In this document: positions 1-13,686 of the stretch, in pieces
Layout: each line of letters opens with the position of its first letter
How positions within the stretch are numbered: the first letter of the stretch is position 1
From: Antitrichia curtipendula
Taxonomy: Eukaryota > Streptophyta > Bryopsida > Hypnales > Leucodontaceae
Direction: 5' to 3'
DNA: 64,000 nucleotides
Assembly: GCA_951230915.1 (NCBI GenBank)
Contig: OX579635.1
Coordinates: 41,106,001 to 41,170,000 of the forward strand
The notes under the pieces: model-generated
Told to the model about the DNA's origin: nothing
Database searches by the model: none
The model's input: only the letters and a program-made list of their open reading frames with translations
Translations under genes and position numbers: made by a program

Positions 1-17
1 TGGGAAAGGACCTTTCC

Positions 18-258
18 AATGGTATATCACACGCCCCAAGACTCAAAAAATTGCAATTAAGAAGGACCAAAAAAGTTGGCTACTAACGCATAATGGATTA
101 ATGGGCGTCCGCCCAATTGTTTGTCCACCTTGCCGTTTGCCTAGCGGGCAAGTGGACAGCAAAACAGTTGGACGGACGTCCATTATATGTTCTCTAAAAT
201 CTTCCTTTGCCATTTGTGACTTCAATTTTTGGAGTCTTGGGGCGTGTGATATACCATT
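18..258. mobile_element. Foldback (MITE-like) element, about 241 bp
   Basis: The two halves are imperfect reverse complements over nearly their full length. The left end carries GGTATATCACACGCCCCAAG and the right end its complement CTTGGGGCGTGTGATATACC. An inner stem lies around 102-180 (GGGCGTCCGCCC against GGACGGACGTCC). Small mirrored reading frames on both strands are by-products of this symmetry. No transposase is present. The superfamily is unclear because no convincing target duplication is visible. Confidence 0.7.
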
Positions 259-772
259 CAAATACAAGGAACATCTCGCTTGAAAATACCTGTGAAATCC
301 TAACCGTCACTCCATTGATTGCTCGTACTGACATATCAAGAGCATTTGGGATTTCTCAAGAGGAGATCACCAATTGCCTTCTACTCTATTGGAAGGTAAT
401 TCTAGCAGTGTAGAAGTTTGAAAACGAGCTTGTAAAAGCTTGTTTTGAGATTGGATACCCTTCCTTTACTACTCACAAGACACTTATAAACCTACTATAC
501 GTTACTCTCTAGTACACTCCACCTCCAGTATTGCACGAGAAAGGACTGTTTCAATTCAGACTAACAACCCTTAATATCTACAATTATATTGAGAATCCTT
601 ATGTTGAGCCAGCCTACTTCAGAAATTTTCACGTTGGAACTAGCAGACTTGTCATTGACTGTTGCAAGGGCACTTCAAGTTTCTTGGTGTTGCCCAACCT
701 ACCGCACAAGTACCAACTACAATACATTGCTAAGTATTGAGCCGCATGTGAGTCATGCCAAGACATCGAAGA
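259..772. other. Intergenic, no recognisable feature
   Basis: Mixed-composition sequence with only short open frames on the plus strand. None has family motifs, and I see no gene here. Confidence 0.5.
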
Positions 773-776
773 TTAA

Positions 777-890
777 CCCCTAACTGCCCGATCGACCATA
801 TATGGTCAATCAAAAATTTTGAACTCCTTTTGATGTGGGCAGTTAAATTCGGCTGACCGTTTTTAAATTTTTTTCGGGCAGTTTTTAGGG
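777..890. mobile_element. 114-bp MITE flanked by TTAA
   Basis: Terminal inverted repeats read CCCCTAACTGCCCGA on the left and TCGGGCAGTTTTTAGGG on the right. The element is bounded on both sides by TTAA (773-776 and 891-894). TTAA target duplications with termini starting CCC are the hallmark of piggyBac-type transposition, so a piggyBac-like non-autonomous element is inferred. No transposase is visible. Confidence 0.65.
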
Positions 891-894
891 TTAA

Positions 895-2189
895 CTATTG
901 AAAACTTTCATTTTTCACTGAAAAAGATACATATTTGATTATTGAGAAGTCTCCAAAGCCATACATGGCCATTAGTTGAAGAGTAAAGCTTGCTAATTTT
1001 ACTTCATTTTCCAAATTTGAGCAATTTCATTTGATTTGAGATCTAAAAACTTGTACTTATCCATTTGCTTTGAAAATTGTCCCAATCAAAAGAATAAAGT
1101 GATTTCAAGATTTTCACCATTGAAATTTTTCTAAAGAAAATATTGATTTGGAGTTATTTGAGATTTTTATATTTAAAAGAATTTGCATCTCAACAATTGC
1201 AAGGTGGATTGTGTGATGAGTTTAATAGCTTTTTGTATAAAATTAAGTTTTTTGAAAGTATACTTTAGTGTGCTAACACAATTATTAGTTGTTCATGTCA
1301 CCTCTAATCTCAAAAAACTTTTATATGCAAATTTCAGTTCCATTGTGGGGATGTACATCATGCTGAAAATATAAAACACAAACTTCTCTTGTTATAATCT
1401 CACAACTCCTATGCAATTTTGCGTTGAAAATTGGTATACATACTAATTAGCAAGCTCTTTAAACATCTAGACGGTTAGATTTTGAAAACAGAACAATTTG
1501 TTTTGTTGGGGCTAACTATAAGTCCATGCTCTTTTTTCATAAACAAAATGCACTTGGAAAGGCTTGGGCATTTAGGGGTTAAGGCGTCTCTTTTTTCACC
1601 AATCAAAATGGAAGAGAAGTGCATCGGCCCAAGTATCACCATTGTTCTACGAATACCCAAGTTGGAGCAAGAGATAATGCCTTAATTGTATTGAATAAGC
1701 AACTATCTTCAACAACAAAGACACGTAGGAGCGGAACTTGCTTGACATCAAGCGTATTGAGAAAGCACAACATCCATACTTCTTCTAAGTACGTCCGACT
1801 TCATTAGAGATGCTTAATACTCTGATTGTACTAATCAAGCCCTGCCACCAATTAGAGCTTGACTTTAAGAACAATTAGCATAATTTTTAGATCATAAGTA
1901 CTTATCAAAGCAAGTGTTGTGTGAATCTACTATTATCTATATGATTGGATTGAATTTGTGTGAGTTGGACTTGTCTAAATCATAGATGCCACCCAAACCC
2001 TCTAACACACCCATATCCGACTAAGTATTAAGATCAAGATCAATAGGAGGGAATTCAAATCAACATACCTTTCCAACAACACAAATTATCGAGGCAGAGG
2101 GAAAATTACCTTTACCACCAATTATGGACAACCTATGACAAGCAAGACCTGCGGACCCAAATGTGATACCAGGTCCTGATTCTATGATG
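895..2189. other. Intergenic, AT-rich, no gene seen
   Basis: No convincing coding frame. The stretch near 1570-1590 (GGGGTTAAGG) may be a solitary end of one of the TTAA-type elements, but no partner end was found. Confidence 0.4.
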
Positions 2190-2317
2190 CTATCAAGGGG
2201 TTTATCCATCAAGGTTCCCCAAGGATTGCGAGAAATCCCCATACTACATGATCTACCAAAATTCTTTGGAACTCGGGATGATGACCCAGCTACCCATATA
2301 AAACGTTTAAAGAGATA
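2190..2317 (+). pseudogene. Gag remnant of an LTR retrotransposon
   Basis: An open stretch of about 42 codons reads REIPILHDLPKFFGTRDD followed by DPATHIKRL. This pattern (LPKF-G-T, then DDP-x-x-HI-x-R) is typical of the capsid region of plant LTR-retrotransposon Gag. The frame closes shortly after, and no protease, RT or integrase follows. It is a short decayed fragment. Whether it is Ty3/gypsy or Ty1/copia cannot be settled from this piece, although the motif is more usual in Ty3-like Gag. Confidence 0.5.
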
Positions 2318-4402
2318 TTGATTTCTAGTCTAGTAACCAACCATATATATTATCTCATTTGGTTTCCTAATACACTAAAAGGAACTACATTATCATGGTA
2401 TAGAGCATATATGTGAGCCTTCAAATTAGCACTTGGAGCTCTAGGATTATTTTTTGCGATTTATTGTTAGGCTTTAGTGTCAATTCATGCAAAATAACAT
2501 GAATTAGTTAGTTTGAGAAGAATTTGATAGGTAGTCCCTACCAGATTGATAAGAAGTCTCCTAAAATTGTGGAAAACACAATTATTATGTTTATCCATAT
2601 TTTAAGACCTAGTTAAGAGTTTGAGAGTTCAAATTAGTAGTTCCGAGAGAAGTGAGGATATGAGAATAGCCAATTCTAGTGTTTTGTCCATGTAAAACTA
2701 TGCCTGCAAAATCCATGTGATAGCTTAGCTAAAGTTAAAAAGTTCAATTTACAGATTTAGAAGTCTTAGATTCAATTTGCAGAGAATTTGGGTGAGTTTA
2801 TGAAAGTATTGCAGGTATTTACGATATAAATCAAAATGCAAAGTAGACAAAGGGCAGGGTGATTGGAGCTTACAAAAAGGTGCTTTTAGGGAAAGCATGC
2901 CAAGAGGTCAACATTGGAGCTAATCATCCGCGACAAACCCAAGTACTAAATGATTTCCCCCTCGAGTGAAAATTAACAAGGAGTTACTAATTTTAGCCTC
3001 CTTATGCATAATGCATTTGGAGATTTGGTTTTACCCATAGCTTTAAAAACATCTTATAGGTTTTTCCAAAAGTTTCGGGATTTTATAAAACTCCACGAAG
3101 ACTCCATGAGAAGTCAACTGCCTTTAAAACTGATAGTAATTTCACAAAAATTATCCAAAGTGCGGTAAAATCTCACTAAAAATTAGATTAGAGTTTTGTG
3201 TGCCAAGGAACCGACTTGTCAAGTTTGAAGACTTTCTGTTAGTTAGAAGTACCAGAATCTGCGATGACATTGAATTTAACAAGAATTTACAACATGACGG
3301 CGGGTTGACCAACGAATCAAGAGCTTACAGTGTCGGAATGTTGCAAATAAGGAGTCTTTCCTTGCTCTCATGAACCTTCCAAGCAACCCTAGCTAGTTAG
3401 TTTCTTTGAAATTGCAATGTCCAACAGTTGAGATTTTGACTTTTCTTTGGAATTATTGTTAGTGGGTTTACAGGTATTTACAACCTGAAGGAAGGAGGTT
3501 AGGGTCCTCTTACCTAATTTGGGTCTCCTGAACGTGATGGCGCAATTGGTTTTCAATTTCAAGTTGTTCTGAAGAAGATAGGAAGAGTTCAGCAGTAGGT
3601 TTGACTTTTTTAGAGTAATTAGTGGTAATTAAGGATTAATTTGCAAAATATCTTGGTGGAAATCAAAGATTGAATTTAATTAAGATTTCAAATCTTTACT
3701 TTAAAAGCCAATTTAGATTAAACTAAGAATATTTGGAAATATCCTAAGGTTATTCACAAGTTAACTCGAGGATGATTATGTTAATTTCCTAAATATCTTT
3801 GGAAAATTCTTAGATTTTATTTGGGACAAGATTTCCTTGCTAATTAAGGCTTGTTTTAGAAAACTCTTAAGATTAAACAAAGATTATTTAGCAAGTATCT
3901 TAGGGTAGATTAGGTTTAGCTTTAGGTTAGTTTTGAATAAAAGACATAATATCTATTGGTAAATTGAGGTGGTGGGGCCTTCTAACAAGTATATAAGGCT
4001 TCCCTCCGAAGTTTGTTGAGACCCTAAAAATTATTTTCTAATTATCGTTACTCTACTAAAGTGTAGAAGACCCACACTTCAATTGCTTGACCGACTTTGT
4101 CGGGATTATCTATTGAGGCCAAGATACGGCCAACTTTTGCTCACTTTTGCTTTCTTTTAGTGGAGGATTTGGTTAGAGGATGTGGAGTTCCCTTTACAAC
4201 CAACAAAACCACACTAAAATCGTACTATTGGGAGGTTTAGTTCCCCAACACTCGATACTTTTGATAAGATACTCATAATTTGTGATTGTAACAGAATTTG
4301 AATTAGAACCTTAAGGCGGTGAAGGTTGATTTCACCAAAAGATTCTAATTTCAAACCCCAACCAATACTTTGTTGTATAATAAAAATTGGTTTGATTAAC
4401 TC
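2318..4402. other. Intergenic, possible decayed retrotransposon sequence
   Basis: No intact coding frame. Around 3960-4040 a TATATAAGG motif is followed by short direct motifs, which could be part of an old LTR, but no pair of LTRs was identified. Confidence 0.3.
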
Positions 4403-4530
4403 CTAATTTTCGGTTTAAACACTTTCATGTGTACCTCATTTAGGACTTAAACTCTTGGATACTTGGAACCATACTTTAAATCCTTGATTTTTGGTTTAAA
4501 CACTTTCATGTTTACCTCATTCAAGGATTA
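4403..4530. repeat. Short tandem duplication, period about 81 bp
   Basis: The string GGTTTAAACACTTTCATG recurs at 4412 and 4493, each time followed by a near-identical TACCTCATT segment. Two diverged copies. Confidence 0.7.
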
Positions 4531-4769
4531 AGATACTTTCAGACAATTTGAGACCGCAATATGCAAGTTTAGCTTGGGGTTGCTCCCGCACGGCAAAGCT
4601 TTGACCTTTAACAAAGTTACCTTCAAGATTTGGAACAAATATTAGCAGTTGCCAAAGCTTTGGCTGGTTAAATGCTATTTAAGCCCAACACTAACACCAA
4701 GATCGACTCTTTCCGTTTAATGTATTGCATCATATACATTGTTGTCCTAATTTGCCAAAATTATGGATT

Positions 4770-4948
4770 TTTTAGTTTAGATAGTTATGTTTTAGTTTAG
4801 ATTTGTTTTGCTTAATTATTCCAAAAATCCAACATTTAGTTTAGATTTGTTTAACCTAGTTATCCCCAAAAACCCAACATTTCGTTTAGATTTGATTTGC
4901 CTAGTTATTCCAAAAACCCAACATTAGTTTAGATTGTTTTGCCTAGTT
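4770..4948. repeat. Tandem repeat, 3-4 units of about 50-60 bp
   Basis: Units contain TTTAGTTTAGATTTG, then CCTAGTTATTCCAAAAA and CCCAACAT. The units differ by small substitutions. A G-rich patch (4949-5120, many GAGG/GGGG runs) follows, unlike its AT-rich surroundings. Confidence 0.7.
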
Positions 4949-5143
4949 ATTAATTCGGAAGTCCAAGGAGGTTAGGAAGGAGTCTGGAGTGTCCAGGTTG
5001 TTGGGGAGAGGATCATTGAGGCAAGTCGCTGAGGCCTGAGGGCAGGTTGTTAGGGGCGGGGTTGCTGAGGGGGTTGTTAGGGGTGGGGTGAGTCTAAGAG
5101 TGAGTCCAAGCAGTTTGGCAGTGAGTCCAGGCAGTTCAATCAC

Positions 5144-7158
5144 GAGGTCCAGTCCTTCGGAAAGGTTGGAGTTTGAAAATTTTCAAATCATCATTTGAAG
5201 GTGTAAACCAAAACAAGGTTAGGCCGTTGCTTGCCACACCACCAAATTTTTGGCTTTTATTCCTAAAATGTTGACTAGTCACTCTTAAACCTCAAAAGCT
5301 CATTACACATACACAAATCCACAACTCTCAACACTCCATAGCCACACTTCAAATGACAATTAAGAATTGAATCCAAAACACTTAAAGAAGAAGAAGGAGA
5401 CGAAGTAGCGGCTTTAGGAAGGAATTAGAATTAAAAAACTAACACTTCACAAGTATCTAACTATTCATTTAGAATTGTTCTTGGTTTTGTTTGTTTTTCC
5501 TATTCATCTAACTATTCATGTGGGCCTTGTTTTTTGTTTTTTTATTCTTTTTCTCCTATTCATTTACTATTCATTTGGAATAATGCTTTGGTTTGTTCTT
5601 TTTACTACTGAAGGATTTGATTTTAGTCATTAATTAGGATTCCGGTGCAAATTAGTTGGTTGAATGTTGGTTTAATTTAGTTTTATTAGGCCTAATAAAC
5701 CAAATAGTAAAAAATAAAAGTCAACAAAAAGATTAAATTAATCAAACAAAAAGACTAAATTATTCCAACAAAACTAATAAACTAATGAACAACAAACAAA
5801 CTTGACTATTCATTGGAATATTTATTAGAATTGGATAATACTAACTTTTAGAATTAATTCTCAAATTGAATAAATCTCCAAAGAATTTGGAAATAGGGCC
5901 TTGAAGTTCATTTTATTCAAAATAATTAATTATGAACCAACTATAAACACTTAAGTGTTTAATTTAAATTCCTAAAACTTAAGGAATTACGTTAAATACT
6001 TAAAACTAACATCTTGTAGGAATTAGTCAGGAAGAATGTAGAAAAGAAGACTTTCAAAACATTCTAATACCCGAGTTGCGTGAAGGAAGGACAAAGCGCA
6101 TGTGAATATGTGATGGAGGACGACAGATATTACAAATCCATCATCTTGGTGATATGCGACGACGGGACTGTAGCTACTATGGACACAGAGGTATGTTAGT
6201 AGTATTTTTTAGTTATTTTGCTTTTTGAATTGGTTTGTTTTCAAATTAATGCACAACACAATTTCAAATGAACCTCTTGAAATTTCAATGCAAAGGGCAG
6301 CTGCACATCAATCTATCTTTTATTTTTCTACTGTGAATAGGAAATATTATTGAGCTTACCTTGGTTGCAAATGAAAAGGAAGCCGATTAAACCAATACTC
6401 TCATATTTTATTTTAATTATCAAATGACCTCATGAAGATATTGCCACATAAGAATACAAGGAATTTAGTTCTCAATCCTTAATTGAAGTGAATAACTGAC
6501 TAAGAAGCAAACAGAAATGACATATTTTCTTAGATTTCCTTGACCAATTAGCAATTTACAACTGAATTATCTTATTTGTACTATCCAGTCTAGCATTCCA
6601 ACACTTTGAATGCAATTTAGCACTTTGTTACTAATCTTGCATCCTAAAAATATCCACTTCCTTTGTAGTATATCATTTTTCATCTGCATTAAAATCAAAA
6701 AGTTTGTGCGAAGTGTGCAAAGATGGTGTGATGTCTTAATCTAAGACATTTTACCAAAATTGCCAAAATTCCCTAATGAACAATTGAAATTTTCCTAGTG
6801 TGTTGCCATTTCTTGCTCTATGATGGTAACCTTGCAAAAAATAATGGCATGGGCTACACTCATCTAATGACTCTTAAATTTTATATGGAACTACCTAACA
6901 GTCTTAAGAAAGAAAATTCTTGGTTATCAACTATATGTAGTGGAAAATTTTCATTCCAACTACCCTACGCTCAAGTCAGATTTGTTAAAAAATAATTCAA
7001 AATATAATTAAATAAGGCATGCATTGAAATTTTCAGAAATTATAACGTGGCTTTATTTGAATAATGTAGAAATGTTAAAAGAAAATAATCTGAGACCTCA
7101 AAAAACAATTCAAATAAAAATAAAAATAAAAATAAAAAATAATATTGTCTATGTGTTT

Positions 7159-7159
<1 letters not shown>
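5144..7159. other. Intergenic, AT-rich, no gene seen
   Basis: Simple AT-rich sequence with no frame showing conserved motifs on either strand. Confidence 0.4.

Positions 7160-7206
<47 letters not shown>
7160..7206. repeat. (TAA)n microsatellite
   Basis: An uninterrupted run of about 16 TAA units. The asparagine run that it produces in one frame is not evidence for a gene. Confidence 0.95.
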
Positions 7207-7207
<1 letters not shown>

Positions 7208-10200
7208 TACCACATACTATCATCTCCAAGTACTGTAAAGCAAGAGTCTGTCAAGCCTCCGTTAGGTAGACCCCCAAAAGAACATATATCCTATTTTCAG
7301 TTACTATAGTATCAAAATTTATTAGATAAAATGAATTGAAATTTTACTCAACATAGGTAAAGTAGTGTGCTACAACATTGTATGGTTGAATTTGAAAGAA
7401 AAATGTTTTTCCTCAAATTTTGGTTTAGTAAACTAAAAAGGTAAGTTCAATAGGACCCTTTCTTTTTTAAACATAGTCAAAAAACTTTAGGGGTTAAATT
7501 TCATGCAAATGGCTTGAGAAAAATACCTTGACATTTACATGATTTTTTTTTAATAGGCATAATTTTCCAAGGATTTTATGATCTTTTTTCCTATGCCATT
7601 GAAATGTCCTTATTTCAAGCCTCCATTTTGGATTGAATTTTAATTTTTAATATTTTATGATATATGTAAATTTGAGGAATTTCTTAAACTTTCACATAGT
7701 TATTAATAAACAATTAAAAAATAGAAAAAACTAGAAGCTTCATTAGCTATAAGAATACTATTATAAAAATTTGATAAATGGATTTTAGCTTGTTAGCAAT
7801 AATGTGATTAGTAGCAAGAATAACATAAGCTCTAGTTATAATTTTAGTAGTAAGACAAGTTTTGTTTATATATATTGCAAGCTTTAAATTGTGCAACATC
7901 TATGTGTGGATTGAAGACTGTTAAATATATGGGGTCATTTAAATATGAGCTAATTTAATTTGAAATGTATTGAACCTATATTGAATTCACATTTTGATTC
8001 AATACAAGTGAATTTATTTATTGTGAAAATTTTGTGAATTAGATTGTAAATTGTAAACTTACAATTAGATTTTACATTTGTAATCTAATACTGTAATCTA
8101 TAAATGTAGAAAAGTATATGAGTTTCAATTTTCAAAATTAGAATTATGTAAGATTTTTTTCATTTTATATACTTTGTCTCTTACTTTCCCAAAACAAAGT
8201 GGTGCTTCTAATTTGTTTTTAAAGACCAATCACTATTTAAGCCAAGGAGTAATGTTAATAATAAAGTATCAGGTAACAAACTTGAAATTTATTTCAAATA
8301 CAAATTCTCAATTTTTCATCATATAACACCACTGATAATAACAAGTTAGAATTGGCCTTTAGTATAGAAAAACCATTATAGAAATCATGAAAGAAAATGT
8401 TGATTATTAGGTTTATTTCCAAGGAGTTTTTAAGTGTATATTTGAAAACAAGAATTGTATAATTGATCAATTTTAAAACTTGTAATAGAAAATAGATCAA
8501 TTTCAAGAGTTGGATTTTTATTTTGTAGTTTCATGTTGAAGAAAGATAATGACCTATTCGGAAATTACCCTATTAGTATAATAAGTTCATTCCAAGGGAG
8601 ACGGTCAAGTAGGAAATCAATGCTAATGGAACTAATATCTAAAAATAGGTAATACAATCCCAAAATAGAAGACTATGATCCAATTTGGAAAATCAATAAT
8701 CACTCAATCTACAACGACATTGCATATATAATTCACTCACACATAGTTTGACTCACATACAACATTCTCAAATTGACTCGCAGTCCAATTAGGCACACGA
8801 TTTCAATCACAACCATCAACACCAACTGGATATGAATTTCTATCATATTAATCCGAGTTGATGAATAAATCACCGTTTACACATTTAATAATTCCATAGT
8901 CTTTCACCACAACTAGTTCCTATCCACTTCCTCTCACTTAATCTCAAAATCTCTTCCATCTTCATTAAGCTCTTAAAATTCTTTCATCTTCCAGATCACT
9001 CCAACTTGGACTGAATTGCTTCACTTCTGCTCACATCGACATTTCTTGGCACACCAATTAGCTCACTTACAATATCCCACTTGGACACTTGAAACAAGCC
9101 AAAACATAACACACAAAACAAACAAATACACAGCACACCCGGCTGGGACTCGCAGTGCACACTCTTCAACACTGGGTGAAGAAAAATGAGAGAGAAGCAC
9201 ACCTAATAGGAACCACAAGGTGGCGGTTGCCAAAAGGAGAAGGAGGATGACCTAACCACCTACAACTACCAACATTCATTCTTCCCTTCCAACTAGGCTT
9301 GACCAACTAGACACAATGCCAACTAGGACTAAAAATCCACTCGATACCCCTTTAACACCTTAGCCAACTAGATAAACAAATTGACACTTTCCAAATTGGG
9401 CAATTGACATGGCTATAATCTTCCCTTTTTTAATTAGACATACATCAAAAAGACTCCAACTAGATCAAAGCAACTCAACAAAATGACCCAATTGAACTCA
9501 AACTTAACAAACAAACTGTCAAAATCCATAGAACTCTCAAAATTCAACCTCAAAATTGCCAAATTAACCGTCCGAATAGGAGATTTACATTTGATTATTT
9601 CCAATTTTTCACAAATAAATCAAGTTTTATATTAAACTAAAAACAAAGTTAAATTAGTTAAATTAGTTAGTCTCCCTTGTCTTGATAAAAAAAACATTAG
9701 ATCTTTTCAAGTTGCAATGGTTTCAACTTTACTTGAAGGATTCATTACAATTATGGCAAGTTCTGAACAATAACATTTGCAAAACTTTCACGAGTAAATG
9801 GATATCTTTTAAATGCTTTAGGAATAGTTAAGGAATAAAACTTTTACATGAAGTATATAAATCATGCATTTGGGTAAACTTCAAAACAAATTTATAGATA
9901 TTTATTAAATTGATTTTACATCAACTAAATTTGAGTAATCATAATAGTGTTCAATTTCTTTTTAATCAAAATTTTTAAGTAGTGACTACAATAATATTGT
10001 ACACTTATTGATAATAAACATAGAACAATTAATTTGGCACTTTTCAGTGGTCATATTGAATTATTCTTATTATAAATTTCTTTTGCATCTTTTAGCAACC
10101 TACAATATATAAGCCATAATTGTCATTTTTCACAATCAAACTAATCAAATTAGTCAATTTCAAATTAAAAAATTGTTGCTTTCACTAGGGATTAGCTTAT

Positions 10201-10911
10201 ATTTAATATGTGAGCATTGTTTTTGTAGTTAATGCTTTCATTTTTCCATTTAAAAGTTTGATTATGGTGTTTTCATTTTTTATTATGAATGTTTAAGAAA
10301 ATTGTTCCATATTCTTTTAATAATTAGAAAAGTGATAATAAAATAATGTCTTGGTCAATTTAAAACTTCAGTAAATAAGATCTTAAATGTCAATTTTTTG
10401 TGACAAAAAACAATCAAAATAGGATATTGAATTGAAAAATCAAAATCACAAAAAAATCCATCCATCTTTGACATTTAAGTGCGATGGAAATTTGGCCCTT
10501 GTTTAATTAAAATCCATAATGTCCATTTAAAAGTTTAAAAATTTGCACTTGATATATTTTTGGAGTTATGAAGATTTTTTTTTTTTTAATAATTATATAA
10601 TTAATTATTAATGATGAAATTTTAATTTATCAAAAGCAAATATCAAGATTTTTATATTAATATTAAATATAAATTAGAGTATATACTTATTAAAAAAATA
10701 ATTTTTTTTTAATATTTTTCAATGTTAGGTATTACATAAATACCTTTTTAAAATAAATTATAAAAACTCAATTCTTATCAAATAAAAATAGAAAAATAAA
10801 CTATCAAATATTATACATTAAATTAAACTAAATGATAAAGAAATAACAATGAAATTTCCTATTCCAATATCTCAACAAAAAATGAATAATATTAAATATA
10901 TTTTTTCATTA
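7207..10911. other. Long AT-rich intergenic stretch
   Basis: Mostly over 65 percent AT by eye, with poly-A/T tracts. No coding signal or inverted-repeat element was recognised. Confidence 0.4.
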
Positions 10912-12000
10912 TCAACCTAAATTTATGTTATTTAGTGGATTTTTTTGCTTCATTCGATATCGTTTAATGATTCGATCAAGGTTTGATTTAACTTTTGTTA
11001 TATTTAAAATACTTGCATTGTAGTTTTCTTCAAATGGTTTTGATCCTATAGAACCATTGTATTCAAAACTTGTTGGTGGCTTAATATCAAATGCAAGAGT
11101 TGTAGTATTATATTTATTTCTTGAATTATTGTTATTCTTATCTATTGAATCCACAATGTTTGTGGCTAAACTTCTTTTTGGAATTTCATTTCATCAATCT
11201 TAATGTCATTTTTAAGGATTGAATGTTCTTTTCTTAAGGTCACTCTTGGTAATTGACCTTCAAATTTTACAAGATTATCTTCTTCTTTTATGATATTTAT
11301 AGTATTTTTAAACAATGGATATTCTTTAGTAGCATTACAATCAAAAATATTTTTTTGTCTTTCGTTGTGATTAACCCTATTAAAACTAAGATGCCTATGT
11401 TTAGATGGATATCCCGTACAATCTACACCATTGTCAATATATCTATCAAAACATAATATTTTGGATTGGATTTTTATATTTTGCATTGCATCTACTTCAC
11501 TAATATTCAAATTGTTCAAATGACAATCTTTATGTTTTGAATATTATTCATCAGTCCTTCCAATTCTATTAGGAAGCTCAATATAGTTGTCAATTGCGAA
11601 CCTTACTCATTTTCTATACTTATGGCGTTTATCATTTGTAGAAATGCACATTTCTAATCTTTTATTTGTATTTGATTGATTTATATTTTTTACCATTGGT
11701 AAGGATTGAGAAGATCCTATAGATACAACAACAATTAATTGACATTTTAATATTATTTTTTCAACTGGACAAAACTTGTGATATCTAGAAAATAATTTTG
11801 AATTGAATAGAAGTATGTATAATATATTTGAAATCATCAAATGATTATTAAATATTAATCAATTTTTGACATAAACTTTATCAATAAATTTATTTGCAAT
11901 GGTCAAATATACCTTCTCCTTCATCAATATCCATAGCATCTCCATCATTTTTGTTTTTTGTATTACAATTATCAAGCATATTCAAATCTTCATTATTCAT
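10912..12000 (-). CDS. Possible AT-rich multi-exon gene, hypothetical
   Basis: Three minus-strand open segments look more protein-like than their surroundings. The first is an ATG at 12000 starting MNNEDLNMLDNCNT and continuing to DGDAMDIDEGEG, with a GT donor at 11912. The second lies at about 11,800-11,607 (contains CPVEKIILKCQLIVVV). The third comprises 11,519-11,166 and 11,154-10,912, frames separated only by a stop (contain FDRYIDNGVDCTGYPSKHRH and PPTSFEYNGSIGSKPF). I could not join them in phase with consensus splice sites and recognise no family. It may be a decayed gene, part of an old element, or chance. Confidence 0.2.
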
Positions 12001-12427
12001 CAAAAAAATATCCACTTCCAGTTAAATATTTTATTAAATTATTTAAGAGATATCTCAAATTAAATGATCTTAACAATTATTATTTTTTGTTGTATAAAAT
12101 ATAAATTCATGATAACAAGTAATTTAATATTGAATTCGTAAATAAACTTTATTTGTATTGGACAATAATAGTCTTTTTTTTAGTATGTATTTAAGAACAT
12201 TTATTAGTATCTAAATTTTAAATTGGTAATAAAGATATGTATATTTCTGGTTATCAATATTGAAATAATCTCAAGAATTATATTTTTAAATTTTTTATTT
12301 TTTTGGTATAATAAATATTATAGGAAATAGCTCTTTTTCTACTCTTTTATAATAATGAATATTGATTCTATGGATTGATTAATGTAAAATAATTGAAATC
12401 ACCATAATTATATATACTTGAAAATTA

Positions 12428-12438
<11 letters not shown>

Positions 12439-12491
<53 letters not shown>
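12439..12491. repeat. (AT)n microsatellite
   Basis: About 26 uninterrupted AT units inside AT-rich sequence. Confidence 0.95.
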
Positions 12492-12494
<3 letters not shown>

Positions 12495-13448
12495 AGATTG
12501 TTTGAAATATATTGATAAAAAAAATATATCTACCACTATTAAGAATTTTAAAAATAAATATAAGATAAAAGAAAATCTCAATATACTAAAAAGTTTATGG
12601 ATGTTTACCAACTTTTCAAAGATAGAGTAATCTAATTTTTATTTATTTAATATTGTAGTATAATAACTCTACTCATTTTATAATTTCTATTGGATTCTAT
12701 TAATGAATTAGATTCAACACTTAAACAATGAACGTAGTATAAGTAAAATATTTAATAAATTAAAAAAAAAAATTCTCTTAAACATTCACACATCATTTGT
12801 GAATATTTAAAACTAAATAATATTTACTTTACTAAAAATAATCAAGGGTGTCTATAATATAATTCAATGAATTTTAGTAATTGCATAAGTGGATATAAAA
12901 AATTGCATTTATTTTGGGTCATAAAATTATTAAATTATATGATTTAAGGCTATACCACTCAACATAAAATTACCTTTTCTTTTCCAAATGATAATTCAAA
13001 TTTCAATCCTTCTAGTTATTGTACTTTAATTTTAGTAATTTAATATGTTTCACCGACTAATTATTTTCATCTTCAAAAAATGCCTATTTTCATTAATAAT
13101 TTGTGAAGGATTAAGGTATATTATATATATACCATTAGTTTACAGTATATTTAATAAATTTTATCCTAAGAAAATTGCAATGATTTTTAAGAAAATCTCC
13201 AAAACAATTGGATGAAAAAACACAATTATTAATATTTGTTGGTTGTTTTGAGAAAGTGTTCTTGAATTTAGATCTCAATGACTATCTCCTGTATAGACAA
13301 GGCGTGATGATTTGTGCCCCCCGAGGTGAGGAAAATCCTGCGCCTTTGATTTTTTACTTTATTTAAATGCTTACCTTCAAAAGCGCCGTTGATTTCTCAA
13401 AAAATCACAAGCCGTTGATCTTGTAAGATTTAATCTAAGTCGTCCAAA

Positions 13449-13625
13449 TATGAATACAGATACGAATACAAAAATGAATATTAAATGCAGATATTGTATA
13501 ATATACGAATATGTAATGAATACAGAATGCGGATATGGGTACGAGTATGATATTGGATACAAATACGAATGTGAATACACATATGGGATATGGATATTGG
13601 TAAGGATATTGGATACAAGTTTGTT
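13449..13625. repeat. Degenerate hexamer array (GAATAC/GATACG-like)
   Basis: Repeated variants of GAATAC, GGATAC, GATATG and GAATAT over about 175 bp. They keep open frames on both strands (tyrosine-rich) by composition alone. The neighbouring sequence carries a 15-base G run at 13,672-13,686. Confidence 0.8.
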
Positions 13626-13686
13626 CCATATTGTTTGTCAAGTATATTGGTTTCTGAAATTATAAGAGGGAGGGGGGGGGGGGGGG

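Noticed and set aside
43..283. Small mirrored frames at the window start
   Set aside because: Both arise from the two arms of the foldback element at 18-258.
4770..4948. Regular repeats considered as a CRISPR array
   Set aside because: Units are contiguous and diverged with no unique spacers, and the genome is a plant nucleus.
7024..7269. Frame with a long asparagine run
   Set aside because: The run is the (TAA)n microsatellite. The remainder is AT-rich noise.
13377..13665. Tyrosine-rich frames on both strands
   Set aside because: They are translations of a degenerate hexamer repeat, with no start context or conserved motif.
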